Shown piece by piece: positions 19,486 through 28,369 of a stretch of 64,000 bases of DNA. Below the pieces are notes generated by a model. The model was not told where the DNA came from and searched no databases. It saw only the letters and a list, made by a program, of their open reading frames with translations. The translations under genes and the position numbers were made by a program. The stretch lies in assembly GCF_900106035.1 (NCBI RefSeq), contig NZ_FNUC01000004.1:1488001-1552000 (forward strand). The letters are read 5' to 3'. Source of the stretch: Jiangella alba. Lineage in GTDB: Bacteria; Actinomycetota; Actinomycetes; Jiangellales; Jiangellaceae. Each line of letters opens with the position of its first letter. Within the stretch, counting starts at the first letter, position 1.

Positions 19486-19863
19486 GTGACGACGCTCACC
19501 GCACCGTCCGAGACCATCTCCGAGGTGGCCGAGCGCACCGGCGTGACGGCCCACACGTTGCGCTACTACGAGCGCATCGGCCTGCTCGACGTGCCCCGCG
19601 ACAGCGCCGGGCGGCGTCACTACACCCCCGACGACGTCGACCGGGTCGTGTTCATCACCCGGCTGCGCCAGCTCGACATGCCGATCCGCGACATCCAGCG
19701 CTACTTCGAGCTGGCGGCGCTCGGCCCGGGCACCGAGCCGGAACGGCTGGCGCTGCTGGTCGAGCACCGCGAGGCGGTGCGGGTGCGCATGGAGGCGCTG
19801 CGCATCGCGCTCGACGTCGTCGACTTCAAGATCGCCAAATACGGCGGCAGCGCGGCCCCGTAG
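19486..19863 (+). CDS. MerR family transcriptional regulator
   Basis: A 125-residue regulator. The winged-helix DNA-binding part is plain: [37 protein letters not shown] and [17 protein letters not shown], followed by a dimerisation coiled coil ([20 protein letters not shown]). The short C-terminus has no cysteine cluster, so a metal or redox ligand is unlikely and a small organic molecule is possible. It begins at GTG 19486 directly after its own MerR-type promoter and lies 38 bp upstream of the aldo/keto reductase, which is its probable target. This MerR-reductase pairing is common in actinobacteria. Confidence 0.9.
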   Translation: MTTLTAPSETISEVAERTGVTAHTLRYYERIGLLDVPRDSAGRRHYTPDDVDRVVFITRLRQLDMPIRDIQRYFELAALGPGTEPERLALLVEHREAVRVRMEALRIALDVVDFKIAKYGGSAAP

Positions 19864-19901
19864 CCGCCCAGCACCCGACACACAGCAACGCAAGGAGCAC
19901 C

Positions 19902-20894
19902 ATGTCCCTACCCCAACGCGCCCTCGGCCGGTCCGGCCTGACGGTGTCCGCCCTCGGCCTCGGCTGCATGGGCATGAGCCAGTCGTACGGCCCCGGCGAC
20001 GACGCCGAGTCGATCGCCACCGTCCACCGCGCGCTCGACCTCGGCGTCACGTTCCTCGACACCGCCGACATGTACGGCCCGTACGTCAACGAGGAGCTGG
20101 TCGGCCGGGCCATCGCCGGCCGCCGCGACGAGGTCGTGCTGGCGACCAAGTTCGGCATCGTCCTCGACCCCGACGACCCGCTCGCGCGCGGCTTCGACGC
20201 CAGCCCGGCCTACGTGCGCGCGTCCATCGACGGCTCGCTGCGCCGGCTCGGCGTCGACCACGTCGACCTCTACTACCTGCACCGGGTCGACCCGAAGACC
20301 CCGATCGAGGACACCATCGGCACGATGGCCGAGCTGGTCCAGGCCGGCAAGGTGCGCTACCTCGGGCTGTCCGAGGCCGCCGCCGACTCCATCCGCCGGG
20401 CGCACGCCGTCCACCCCATCGCCGCGCTGCAGACGGAGTGGTCGCTGTGGAGCCGCGACCTCGAGGGCGACATCGTCGGCACCTGCCGCGAGCTGGGCAT
20501 CGGCCTGGTGCCGTACAGCCCGCTCGGCCGCGGCTTCCTCACCGGCGCGATCACCTCGCCCGACGACTTCACCGACGACGACTACCGGCGGCACAGCCCG
20601 CGGTTCCAGGGCGAGGCGTTCCAGCGCAATCTGGAGCTGGTCGAGACGGTGCGCGAGCTGGCCGCCGCGAGGGGCGCGACAGCGAGCCAGGTGGCGCTGG
20701 CCTGGGCGCTGGCCCGTGGTGACGACGTCGTGCCGATCCCCGGCACGAAGCGGCGCCGTTACCTGGAGGAGAACGTCGCCGCGCTGGACGTCACGCTGAC
20801 CGCCGCCGAGCTGGAGCTGCTCGACTCGATCGTGCCCGCCGGCGACCGCTACGCGGACATGACGTTCGTCGCGGGGGTGTCGCCGGCGCGCTGA
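19902..20894 (+). CDS. Aldo/keto reductase
   Basis: A 330-residue NADPH-dependent (beta/alpha)8 oxidoreductase of the AKR13-like group that begins [19 protein letters not shown]. The catalytic residues are recognisable: Asp and Tyr in [10 protein letters not shown], Lys in LATKFG and His in YYLHRVDP. The cofactor region [16 protein letters not shown] is also present. Such enzymes reduce carbonyl compounds; the physiological substrate is unknown. AAGGAG precedes ATG 19902. It is probably co-transcribed with and controlled by the preceding MerR regulator. Its last 46 bp overlap the convergent YndJ-like gene. Confidence 0.93.
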   Translation: MSLPQRALGRSGLTVSALGLGCMGMSQSYGPGDDAESIATVHRALDLGVTFLDTADMYGPYVNEELVGRAIAGRRDEVVLATKFGIVLDPDDPLARGFDASPAYVRASIDGSLRRLGVDHVDLYYLHRVDPKTPIEDTIGTMAELVQAGKVRYLGLSEAAADSIRRAHAVHPIAALQTEWSLWSRDLEGDIVGTCRELGIGLVPYSPLGRGFLTGAITSPDDFTDDDYRRHSPRFQGEAFQRNLELVETVRELAAARGATASQVALAWALARGDDVVPIPGTKRRRYLEENVAALDVTLTAAELELLDSIVPAGDRYADMTFVAGVSPAR

Positions 20895-21706
20895 ACCCGG
20901 CGCCACGCGAGCAGGCCGCACAGCGCGAAGCCGAGCGCGTTGGCCAGGCCGTGGGTCGCGGCCATCCACGTCAGCGACAGGTGTGGGACGGCGTCCCAGA
21001 CGTGGCCCGCGGCCCAGCTCAGCGCCAGCAGCATCGTCACGGCGAGCACCGCGGCGCTCACCCCGAACAGCGCCCGGGTCATGCGGCCGCGGGCCGACGG
21101 CGCCACGTCGCGCCACACGGTCCAGCCGAGCAGCCACATGCCGGCCGTCAGCACGACGGCGCCGGCCAGCTCGACGCCGTCGCCGGTGAAGTAGCCGAGG
21201 AACACCAGCGCGATCCCTACGGGCACCGTCACCGCGGCCACCGACGACGACGGTGACGGCGCCCGGCTCGCGGTCAGCCCGGCAACGAGCGCCGCCGCGA
21301 ATCCGGCGTAGTGGAAGTGCGCCACCGTCAGCAGCTGCGTCGTCATGCCGAAGCCGAGCAGCTCCCAGCCGCCGCGCTCCGCGATCAGCGAGCTCGCCGC
21401 GACGGCCGGCGCGACCATCGCCGTCAGCACCGCGATCTCGACCGGCGCCAGCGACCGCCGGCGCAGCAGCCGCAGCAGCGCCAGCACCGCGAGCCACGCC
21501 GTCACGGCCGCGTAACAGCAGGCCAGCGCGACGGCGAAGGCGTCGCCGCGGTCGAACAGCAGGGACAGCCCGCCGAGCAGCCCGGCGAACGGCCATACCT
21601 GGCCGACCGGCCCGAGCCGCCGCCGGTCGTCGTCGACCAGCCGCAGTCCGAGCGGCACCACGACGACCATCGCGAGCGCGAGGATCCAGCCGACCAGTAC
21701 CGTCAC
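20849..21706 (-). CDS. YndJ-like multi-pass membrane protein
   Basis: A 285-residue protein with about eight hydrophobic segments, no signal peptide and few charged residues. The segments [19 protein letters not shown] near the C-terminus and [18 protein letters not shown] in the middle match what I know of YndJ-family proteins, whose function is unknown. His residues in both segments could bind metal or heme, but this is speculation. The C-terminal coding end overlaps the convergent aldo/keto reductase by 46 bp. The start (ATG 21706) lies 35 bp from the divergent YggS-type gene. Confidence 0.75.
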   Translation of the reverse strand: MTVLVGWILALAMVVVVPLGLRLVDDDRRRLGPVGQVWPFAGLLGGLSLLFDRGDAFAVALACCYAAVTAWLAVLALLRLLRRRSLAPVEIAVLTAMVAPAVAASSLIAERGGWELLGFGMTTQLLTVAHFHYAGFAAALVAGLTASRAPSPSSSVAAVTVPVGIALVFLGYFTGDGVELAGAVVLTAGMWLLGWTVWRDVAPSARGRMTRALFGVSAAVLAVTMLLALSWAAGHVWDAVPHLSLTWMAATHGLANALGFALCGLLAWRRVQRAGDTPATNVMSA

Positions 21707-21741
21707 GACTGAGACTCTAGGACGGACCTGGAAGGGGATCG

Positions 21742-22437
21742 ATGCCGGACATCCGGGAGAACCTGGCGGCGGTGCGGGCGCGACTCGACGAGGCGTGCGA
21801 GGCGGCCGGCCGGGCGCCGGACGAGGTCGAGGTGCTGCTCGCGACCAAGACCCAGCCGGCAGCCCGCATCGCCGAGGCGATCGCCGCCGGCGCCCGGCTG
21901 ATCGGCGAGAACCGGGTCCAGGAACTGGCGGCGAAGGACGCCGAACTGTCCGGGCTGCCCTGCGAGCGGCACTTCATCGGACACCTGCAGTCGAACAAGG
22001 TCAACCAGGTGCTGCGCTACGTCAGCTGCGTGCAGTCCGTCGACGGCGTCGAGCTGGCCGACCGGCTGCAGCGCCGGCTCGAGGCGCTCGGCCAGACGCT
22101 CGACGTGCTGGTGCAGGTCAACACGTCCGGCGAGGCCAGCAAGTCCGGCGTCGCGCCGGACGACGCGGTCGCCGTCGTCAAGGAGGTCGCCACCCGCGAC
22201 CGCCTGCGCGTCCGCGGCCTGATGACGGTCGGGCTGCAGTCGCCCGACGACGCCCTGGTGCGGGCGTCCTACCGCGATCTGCGGGTGCTGCGCGACCGCG
22301 CCGCCGACGCCGTCGGGGCCGCGTTGCCGGTGCTGTCCATGGGGATGAGCGGCGATCTGGAGGCGGCCGTCGCGGAGGGCGCGACGCTGGTCCGGATCGG
22401 CTCCGCGGTGTTCGGCGCGCGGCCCCGGACGGCCTGA
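21742..22437 (+). CDS. YggS family pyridoxal phosphate homeostasis protein
   Basis: A 231-residue single-domain PLP-binding TIM barrel homologous to the N-terminal domain of alanine racemase. It has the PLP lysine in EVLLATKTQPAARI, then LIGENRVQE, HFIGHLQSNKVNQ, QVNTSGEASKSGV, RGLMTVG and LSMGMSGDLEAAVAEG with the phosphate-binding VRIGSAVFG. Family members buffer PLP and affect amino-acid homeostasis rather than catalyse a known reaction. In many actinobacteria this gene lies near ftsZ and sepF; here it stands before topA. GGAAGGGG precedes ATG 21742. Confidence 0.95.
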   Translation: MPDIRENLAAVRARLDEACEAAGRAPDEVEVLLATKTQPAARIAEAIAAGARLIGENRVQELAAKDAELSGLPCERHFIGHLQSNKVNQVLRYVSCVQSVDGVELADRLQRRLEALGQTLDVLVQVNTSGEASKSGVAPDDAVAVVKEVATRDRLRVRGLMTVGLQSPDDALVRASYRDLRVLRDRAADAVGAALPVLSMGMSGDLEAAVAEGATLVRIGSAVFGARPRTA

Positions 22438-22597
22438 TGCCGCAGCAGACGGCGGTGTTGATCATTGGCGGCGGGGATCGCCGTCTGGTTATCCTCTTCG
22501 CGTCTCGGGAACAACGTCGGATACCGTGCGTTGTCGCAGGGGAGTGTTCGTGAGCCGAAGGGGTCGGTTCACCGTGCCCGGGGAGTGAGGAGCATTC

Positions 22598-25219
22598 ATG
22601 GCCCGATCCACGAACGGCACGGCCCGCCGCCGTCTCGTCGTCGTGGAGTCGCCGGCGAAGGCCAAGACCATCGCCGGCTACCTTGGCGACGGCTACATGG
22701 TGGAGTCGTCGTTCGGCCACATCCGCGACCTGCCGTCGAAGAAGACCGAGGTCCCCGAGGCCGAGCGCGAGCGCTACGGCAACCCGGTCGGCGTCGACGT
22801 CGACGGCGGGTTCGAGCCGCTGTACATCGTGCCCGCGGGCCGGGCCAAGGACCAGGTCAAGAAGCTCAAGACCATGCTCAAGGAGGCCGACGAGCTCCTG
22901 CTCGCGACCGATGAGGACCGCGAGGGCGAGGCCATCGCCTGGCACCTGCGCGAAGAGCTGAAGCCGAAGGTCCCGGTCCGCCGCATGGTCTTCCACGAGA
23001 TCACCCGCGACGCCATCCGGGCCGCCGTGCAGAACCCCCGCGAGATCGACGAAGACCTCGTCGACGCCCAGGAGACGCGGCGCATCGTCGACCGCCTCTA
23101 CGGCTACCAGGTGTCACCGGTGCTGTGGCGCAAGGTCATGCAGGGCCTGTCGGCGGGACGGGTCCAGAGCGTCGCGACCCGCCTCGTCGTCGACCGCGAG
23201 CGTGAGCGCATGGCGTTCCGCTCCGCGGAGTACTGGGACCTCAAGGCGACCCTCGACACCGGCACGTCCGACGACCCGCACGCCTTCGAGGCGCGGCTGG
23301 CCACCGTCAACGGCACCAAGGTCGCCACCGGCCGCGACTTCGACGCCCGCGGCCAGGTGAAGAGCCGCGATGTCGTCGTGCTCGACGAGCAGCGCGCCCG
23401 TGCCCTGGCCGCCGCGCTCGGCGACGCCGACTACACCGTCCGCTCGGTCGAGGCCAAGCCGTACACCCGCAAGCCGTACGCGCCGTTCCGCACCACCACC
23501 ATGCAGCAGGAGGCCTCGCGCAAGCTGGGCTACGGCGCGGCCCGCACCATGCAGGTGGCGCAGCGGCTGTACGAGAACGGCTTCATCACCTATATGCGTA
23601 CCGACTCCATCACGCTGTCCGACTCCGCGCTGAACGCGGCCCGGGCGCAGGTGGCGGAGCTGTACGGCACCGAGTACCTGCCCGACGCGCCGCGCAAGTA
23701 CACCAGCAAGGTGAAGAACGCGCAGGAAGCGCACGAGGCCATCCGCCCCGCCGGCGACTCCTTCCGCACTCCGGCCGAGACCGGCCTGCGCGACGACGAG
23801 TACCGGCTGTACGAGCTCATCTGGATGCGCACCGTCGCCTCGCAGATGCGCGACGCCAAGGGCGAGACGCTGACGGTCCGGGTCGGCGCCACCGCCGCAA
23901 CGGGCGAGCTCGCTGAGTTCGTCTCGTCCGGCCGCACCATCACCTTCCACGGCTTCCTCAAGGCCTACGTCGAGGGCGCCGACGACCCCGAGGCCGAGCT
24001 CGACGACCGCGAGCGGCGGCTCCCGCAGCTCAGCGAGGGCCAGGGGCTCACGGCCGCCGGCATCGAGCCCGAGGGCCACAGCACCAAGCCGCCGGCCCGC
24101 TACACCGAGGCCACGCTGGTCAAGGAGCTGGAAGACCGCGAGATCGGCCGCCCGTCCACGTACGCGTCGATCATCCGCACCATCCTCGACCGCGGCTACG
24201 TGTTCAAGCGCGGCACCGCGCTGGTGCCGGCCTGGCTGGCCTTCGCCGTCGTCCGGCTGCTGGAAGAGCACTTCACCCGGCTGGTCGACTACGAGTTCAC
24301 CGCCAAGATGGAGGACGTCCTCGACGAGATCGCCGGTGGCCGGGCCGACCGCGCCGCCGAGCTGGCGCAGTTCTGGCACGGCGACGACAGCGTCGCCGGG
24401 CTGAAGAAGCTTGCCGACAACCTCGGCGAGATCGACGCCCGCGAGATCTCCTCGTTCCCCATCGGCGAGGGCTTCACGGTGCGGGTCGGCCGCTACGGGC
24501 CGTACCTCGAGGACATCGAGGGCAACCGCGGCAGCATCCCCGAGGACCTCCCGCCCGACGAGCTGACCGTCGAGCTGGCCGGCGAGCTGGTGGCGCGCGG
24601 CAACGGCGACCGCGAGCTGGGCCAGAACCCGGCCACCGGGCGCACCGTCGTCGCGAAGTCCGGCCGCTACGGGCCCTACGTCACCGAGCTGCTGCCCGAC
24701 GACGCGCCGAAGAACGAGCGCCCGCCCACGGCGTCGCTGTTCAGCAGCATGTCCGTCGACACCATCTCGCTCGACGAGGCGCTGCAGCTGCTCACCCTGC
24801 CGCGGGTCGTCGGCAAGGACGCCGAGGGCACCGAGATCGTCGCGACGAACGGCCGCTACGGCCCGTACGTCAAGAAGGGCGCCGACTCCCGTTCCCTGCC
24901 CGACGAGCCGTCGCTGTTCACCGTCACCGTCGAGGAGGCCGAGAAGCTGTTCGCGCAGCCGAAGGGCCGCCGCGGCGCACGGGCGGCCACGCCGCCGCTG
25001 CGCGAGCTGGGCACCGACCCCGCGTCGGGCAAGCCGCTGGTGGTCAAGGACGGCCGGTTCGGCCCGTACATCACCGACGGCGAGGTCAACGTCACGGTGC
25101 CGCGGGGCACCGACATCGAGCAGCTCACCACCGAACGGGCGGTCGAGCTGATCGCGGAGAAGCGGGCGAAGGGCCCCGCGCCGAAGAAGCGGGCCGCGCG
25201 GGCGAAGTCGCGCAGCTGA
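22598..25219 (+). CDS. topA: DNA topoisomerase I (type IA)
   Basis: An 873-residue enzyme that relaxes negative supercoils. The Toprim domain begins RLVVVESPAKAKTIAGYLG and carries LLATDEDREGEAIAWHL with the acidic metal triad. The active-site tyrosine is Tyr332 in GFITYMRTDS. ARYTEATLVKELEDREIGRPSTYA is the family signature in domain I. The C-terminus has no zinc fingers and consists of repeated TopA_C modules (GRYGPYVTELLP, GRYGPYVKKGA, GRFGPYITDGEVN), then a short basic tail, which is the usual actinobacterial arrangement. GAGGAG precedes ATG 22598. It is a highly conserved chromosomal gene. Confidence 0.98.
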   Translation: MARSTNGTARRRLVVVESPAKAKTIAGYLGDGYMVESSFGHIRDLPSKKTEVPEAERERYGNPVGVDVDGGFEPLYIVPAGRAKDQVKKLKTMLKEADELLLATDEDREGEAIAWHLREELKPKVPVRRMVFHEITRDAIRAAVQNPREIDEDLVDAQETRRIVDRLYGYQVSPVLWRKVMQGLSAGRVQSVATRLVVDRERERMAFRSAEYWDLKATLDTGTSDDPHAFEARLATVNGTKVATGRDFDARGQVKSRDVVVLDEQRARALAAALGDADYTVRSVEAKPYTRKPYAPFRTTTMQQEASRKLGYGAARTMQVAQRLYENGFITYMRTDSITLSDSALNAARAQVAELYGTEYLPDAPRKYTSKVKNAQEAHEAIRPAGDSFRTPAETGLRDDEYRLYELIWMRTVASQMRDAKGETLTVRVGATAATGELAEFVSSGRTITFHGFLKAYVEGADDPEAELDDRERRLPQLSEGQGLTAAGIEPEGHSTKPPARYTEATLVKELEDREIGRPSTYASIIRTILDRGYVFKRGTALVPAWLAFAVVRLLEEHFTRLVDYEFTAKMEDVLDEIAGGRADRAAELAQFWHGDDSVAGLKKLADNLGEIDAREISSFPIGEGFTVRVGRYGPYLEDIEGNRGSIPEDLPPDELTVELAGELVARGNGDRELGQNPATGRTVVAKSGRYGPYVTELLPDDAPKNERPPTASLFSSMSVDTISLDEALQLLTLPRVVGKDAEGTEIVATNGRYGPYVKKGADSRSLPDEPSLFTVTVEEAEKLFAQPKGRRGARAATPPLRELGTDPASGKPLVVKDGRFGPYITDGEVNVTVPRGTDIEQLTTERAVELIAEKRAKGPAPKKRAARAKSRS

Positions 25220-25313
25220 GCTCCCGCGGGGCCGTGCGCCACGCTGCGCCGCGCCGGTCGAGGTTCGCCGGGGCCGCCTGGGCGTGAGGGTCCGGACGGC
25301 GGTGGTGTTTCCG

Positions 25314-25830
25314 GCGGGTTGACCTGAGCGCCAACTGTTGGCGTTCTCGTCACCCGGGGCGGCACACCACTGCCGCTCCCACGGCGGCGGCCGCTGCCTT
25401 GACTGCTGCCGCCACGGCCCCGCCCCACGGTCGCCCGCCCGCCGAGGCTGCCCGCCACGATGGTCACTCCCGGTCGCCTGCCCGGCTGCGCGTGTGCGTC
25501 GCCTGGCGTGCGGGCAGCCGTTCGTCGGGGTCGCCTGGGCGTAAGCCGCGGGCGGCGATGGTACTTACGCGCGGGTTGACCTGAGCGCCAACTGTTGGCG
25601 TTCCTGTCACCTGGGCAGCACACTACCGCCGCTCCCACGGCGGCGGCCGCTGCCGCCACGGTGGCCGGCCCCGTCCGCCTGCCGCCTGCCCGGGCGCGTC
25701 GCCTGGTGTGCGGGCGGCCGTTCGCCAGGGCGCCCGGGCGGGAGGATCGGGCCCGGGCGATGGTGCTTGCGCGCGGGTTGACCTGAGCGCCAACTGTTGG
25801 CGTTCTCGTCACCCAGGCGGCACACCACCG
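25314..25830. repeat. Three dispersed copies of a repeat centred on CGCCAACTGTTGGCG
   Basis: The 806-bp gap between topA and the hydrolase (25220-26025) holds no convincing gene. It contains three copies of a unit whose core is GCGGGTTGACCTGAGCGCCA followed by the rest of the inverted repeat and TTC-TGTCACC or TTCTCGTCACC. The 7-1-7 inverted repeat CGCCAACTGTTGGCG lies at 25329-25343, 25586-25600 and 25788-25802 (offsets 257 and 202 bp). Related GC-rich flanks extend each copy. Open frames crossing the repeats look spurious. Confidence 0.85.
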
Positions 25831-25967
25831 CCGCCCCCGCTGCCCTGACTGCCGCCGCCCCGGTGGCCGGCCCGCCCGCCTGCCGGCCGAACCACGCCCA
25901 ACCCCGTCGCGGCAGTCCGCCGCACGTTGGATACAACATAAGATAGCCGCCAACGTGGCCCAGCATC

Positions 25968-26011
25968 TTGCCCGCCAAGCCCCTGGACTTTAGACTCTGT
26001 ATCAATTATCC
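25968..26011 (+). promoter_or_regulatory. Candidate promoter and operator for the catabolic island
   Basis: TTGCCC (25968-25973) and TAGACT (25991-25996) are 17 bp apart. CTGTATCAATTATCC begins directly at the end of the -10, where a repressor would block initiation. The same TAGAC(T/A)CTGTATC string recurs before the aldehyde dehydrogenase at 40209. An additional TTGGATACAA site lies at 25927-25936, within an ACGTTGG/CCAACGT inverted repeat. Confidence 0.55.
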
Positions 26012-26025
26012 AAAATGGAGGTTCG

Positions 26026-26967
26026 ATGCGGAGCGAAGACGTCGTCTTCTATAGCGAGGGCAGCCGGATCTCGGCGTCCTGGCGCACGCCGGATCGGTCC
26101 GACGGGCCGTTGCGGGCCATCGTGCAGGGGCCGGGCTGGCTCGGCCTGAAGGACGCGAAGCTGTACGTCCGGTACCACGAGGCGCTCACCGCCGCGGGCT
26201 TCGGCGTGCTGATCCTCGACTACCGGGGCTTCGGCGACTCCGAGGGCGAGAAGAAGCTCTCGCCGGCCGTCCAGCTGCAGGACCTGCGCAACGCCGTCAC
26301 CTACCTGACCACGCGCGACGACGTCGACGCGGACCGTATCGGGGTGTTCGGCTCCGGTGGCACCGGGGGCGGCAACGCCGTCCTGCTGGCCGCCGTCGAC
26401 GACCGTGTGCGGGCCGCCGTCAGCCAGCTCCCCGTCGCGAACGGACGCGACTGGCTGCACCGCATGCGCTCGGAGTACGAGTGGCTCGACTTCCTCGAGG
26501 GCCTCGACGCCGACCGCCGCGAGCGGGTCACCACCGGCAAGGGCCGGCTGGTCCACCCGCGCGAGGAGATCATGGTCCCGACGCCGGAGCGGCGGGCCAC
26601 GAAGGTGAAGGCCGACGTCGACAGCCGCATCCCGACGGCGGTCTCGCTGGCCGCGGCGGACGAGATCCTCGAGTACGACCCGCTGAGCGCCGCGCGCACA
26701 CTGACGACGCCGCTGCTGGTCATCGGCATCGAGGGCGACGCCACCACGCCCACCGACCACGCCGTGGCGATCTACGAGGCCGCGAAGGGCCCGCGCAGCC
26801 TGGTCATGCAGCGGCACACCACCCACTACGCCGCCTACGACAAGTACTGGGAGAAGGTCACCCCGGCGATCGTGGGCTGGTTCGACACCTACCTGAACAA
26901 CGGCGACGTCGTCATCACCACCCAGGACGGCCCGGCCGAATCGGTGACGTATCTGGAGGGGCAGTGA
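26026..26967 (+). CDS. Alpha/beta hydrolase family protein with atypical nucleophile elbow
   Basis: A 313-residue alpha/beta hydrolase, first gene of the catabolic island. It shows LILDYRGFGDSEGEKK (strand, then the conserved YRGFG-S turn), RIGVFGSGGTGGGNAVLLA at the nucleophile position, TTPLLVIGIEGDATTP (acid loop) and a late RHTTHYAAYDKYW with candidate catalytic His. The elbow reads G-S-G-G-T-G-G instead of a clean G-x-S-x-G, so the nucleophile is uncertain. The relatives I can name are dienelactone-hydrolase-like or acyl-peptidase-like. GGAGG precedes ATG 26026. It is separated by 1 bp from the cyclic amidohydrolase, so both belong to one operon, and a role in hydrolysing a pathway intermediate is inferred. 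Confidence 0.82.
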   Translation: MRSEDVVFYSEGSRISASWRTPDRSDGPLRAIVQGPGWLGLKDAKLYVRYHEALTAAGFGVLILDYRGFGDSEGEKKLSPAVQLQDLRNAVTYLTTRDDVDADRIGVFGSGGTGGGNAVLLAAVDDRVRAAVSQLPVANGRDWLHRMRSEYEWLDFLEGLDADRRERVTTGKGRLVHPREEIMVPTPERRATKVKADVDSRIPTAVSLAAADEILEYDPLSAARTLTTPLLVIGIEGDATTPTDHAVAIYEAAKGPRSLVMQRHTTHYAAYDKYWEKVTPAIVGWFDTYLNNGDVVITTQDGPAESVTYLEGQ

Positions 26968-26968
26968 C

Positions 26969-28357
26969 ATGGCAGTGACGACCCGGATCAGCGGAGGCGA
27001 CGTCGTCACTCCGGACGGCACGGTCCGCGCCGACATCCTGATCGGCGACGACGGCACCATCGCCGGGCTGGTCTCGCCCGGCACCGCCATCGGCGACGAC
27101 GCGACCGTCGTCGACGCCACCGGCCGGCTGGTGCTGCCCGGCATGGTCGACGTCCACGTGCACACCCGCGAACCCGGGTACACGCACAAGGAAGACATCA
27201 TCACCACCACCGAGCAGGCCGCGGTGGGCGGCGTCACGACGATCTTCGGCATGCCGAACCTCGACCCGCCGACGACCGACCGCAAGACGCTCGACGAGGT
27301 CATGGCGCTGTACGCGGAGAAGTCGATCGTCGACTACAACCACAACCCGGCGCCGACGAACTTCGACGACATCGCGTCGATGGCCGAGGCCGGCATCAAC
27401 GCCTACAAGATCTACATGGTCGTCGACACCGGCCGCACCTACCCGCACCCGGCCGGCACCGGCATGCACGACCACGGCCACCTGCTGCAGATGATGGACC
27501 GCATCAAACCCACCGGGAAGCGGTTCATCATCCACCCGCACGACCAGGCGCTGATGGACTACATCGAGGGCGAGGTGCTGGCCCGCGGCGACAACACCCC
27601 GCAGGGCTACGCCAGCGCCTACGCCGCCCGCGACGGCGTCATCTGGGACACCGCCATCGACGTGGTGCTGCGGCTGTCCGAGGCGTCGGGCTGCCCCATC
27701 CACATCGCGCACATGCAGACCCGCCGGTCGATCGACGCGGTCCGCCGGGCCAAGGCGCGCGGCGTCGACGTCACCGGCGAGGTGAACCACTGGGCGCTGT
27801 TCCTGTCGACCTGGAGCGACGTCGAGACGCAGGGCCCGTACGTGCTGTCGTACTGGGTGCCCGACGACCACCGCGCGGCCGTGTGGGAGGGCCTGCTCGA
27901 CGGCACCATCGACATGATCTCCTCCGACCACGCGCCGCACACGCGCGAGGAGAAGGAGGTCGGCTGGACGAAGATGTGGAGCGCCCACACCGGCACTCCC
28001 GGCATCCAGTACTACTACCCGCTGCTGCTCGACGCGGTCCGCCTGGGCAAGCTCCCGCTCGAGCGTGCCGTCGAGGCCGCCGCCCGCCGTCCGGCCGACG
28101 CGTTCGGCCTCACGGGCCGCAAGGGCCGCATCGCCGTCGGCTACGACGCCGACCTGGTGGTGGCGAACCTCGACAGCCCGTGGACCATCACCAACGACGA
28201 CGTCCTCTCCCGCATCGGGTGGACGCCGTACGACGGCCGCAGCCTCGGCGTCCGGTTCGAGCGCACGCTGGTCCGCGGTACGGACGTGTTCGCCGACGGC
28301 GCCGTCGTCGGGAAGCCCGGCCACGGCCGGCTCGCCACCGCCCACCCCTCCGCCTGA
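26969..28357 (+). CDS. Dihydroorotase/hydantoinase-family cyclic amidohydrolase
   Basis: A 462-residue metal-dependent amidohydrolase that opens cyclic amide rings. It has the first metal motif DVHVHTREPG (Asp61, His63, His65), the probable carboxylated lysine Lys147 in NAYKIYM, further metal His residues at His189 (IIHPHD) and His245/His248 (HIAHMQ), and the catalytic Asp320 in SSDHAPH. This pattern fits the dihydroorotase, allantoinase and hydantoinase branch with a binuclear centre. The REPG motif resembles dihydroorotase, but the location in a catabolic operon argues against pyrimidine synthesis. The substrate is inferred to be a cyclic ureide, imide or lactam made by the neighbouring Mo hydroxylase. 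Confidence 0.88.
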   Translation: MAVTTRISGGDVVTPDGTVRADILIGDDGTIAGLVSPGTAIGDDATVVDATGRLVLPGMVDVHVHTREPGYTHKEDIITTTEQAAVGGVTTIFGMPNLDPPTTDRKTLDEVMALYAEKSIVDYNHNPAPTNFDDIASMAEAGINAYKIYMVVDTGRTYPHPAGTGMHDHGHLLQMMDRIKPTGKRFIIHPHDQALMDYIEGEVLARGDNTPQGYASAYAARDGVIWDTAIDVVLRLSEASGCPIHIAHMQTRRSIDAVRRAKARGVDVTGEVNHWALFLSTWSDVETQGPYVLSYWVPDDHRAAVWEGLLDGTIDMISSDHAPHTREEKEVGWTKMWSAHTGTPGIQYYYPLLLDAVRLGKLPLERAVEAAARRPADAFGLTGRKGRIAVGYDADLVVANLDSPWTITNDDVLSRIGWTPYDGRSLGVRFERTLVRGTDVFADGAVVGKPGHGRLATAHPSA

Positions 28358-28369
28358 AGGACGTTGACG

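Noticed and set aside
24856-25953. Minus-strand frame over the intergenic repeats
   Set aside because: It begins in topA antisense and its repeated peptides come only from the repeated DNA; no protein family is visible.
25220-26025. CRISPR array
   Set aside because: There are only three copies at unequal spacing (257 and 202 bp), with partly similar spacers and no cas genes.
26969-28357. Assignment as the pyrimidine-biosynthetic dihydroorotase PyrC
   Set aside because: No pyr genes are adjacent and the gene is embedded in a catabolic and transport operon, although the metal motifs are shared by the whole family.
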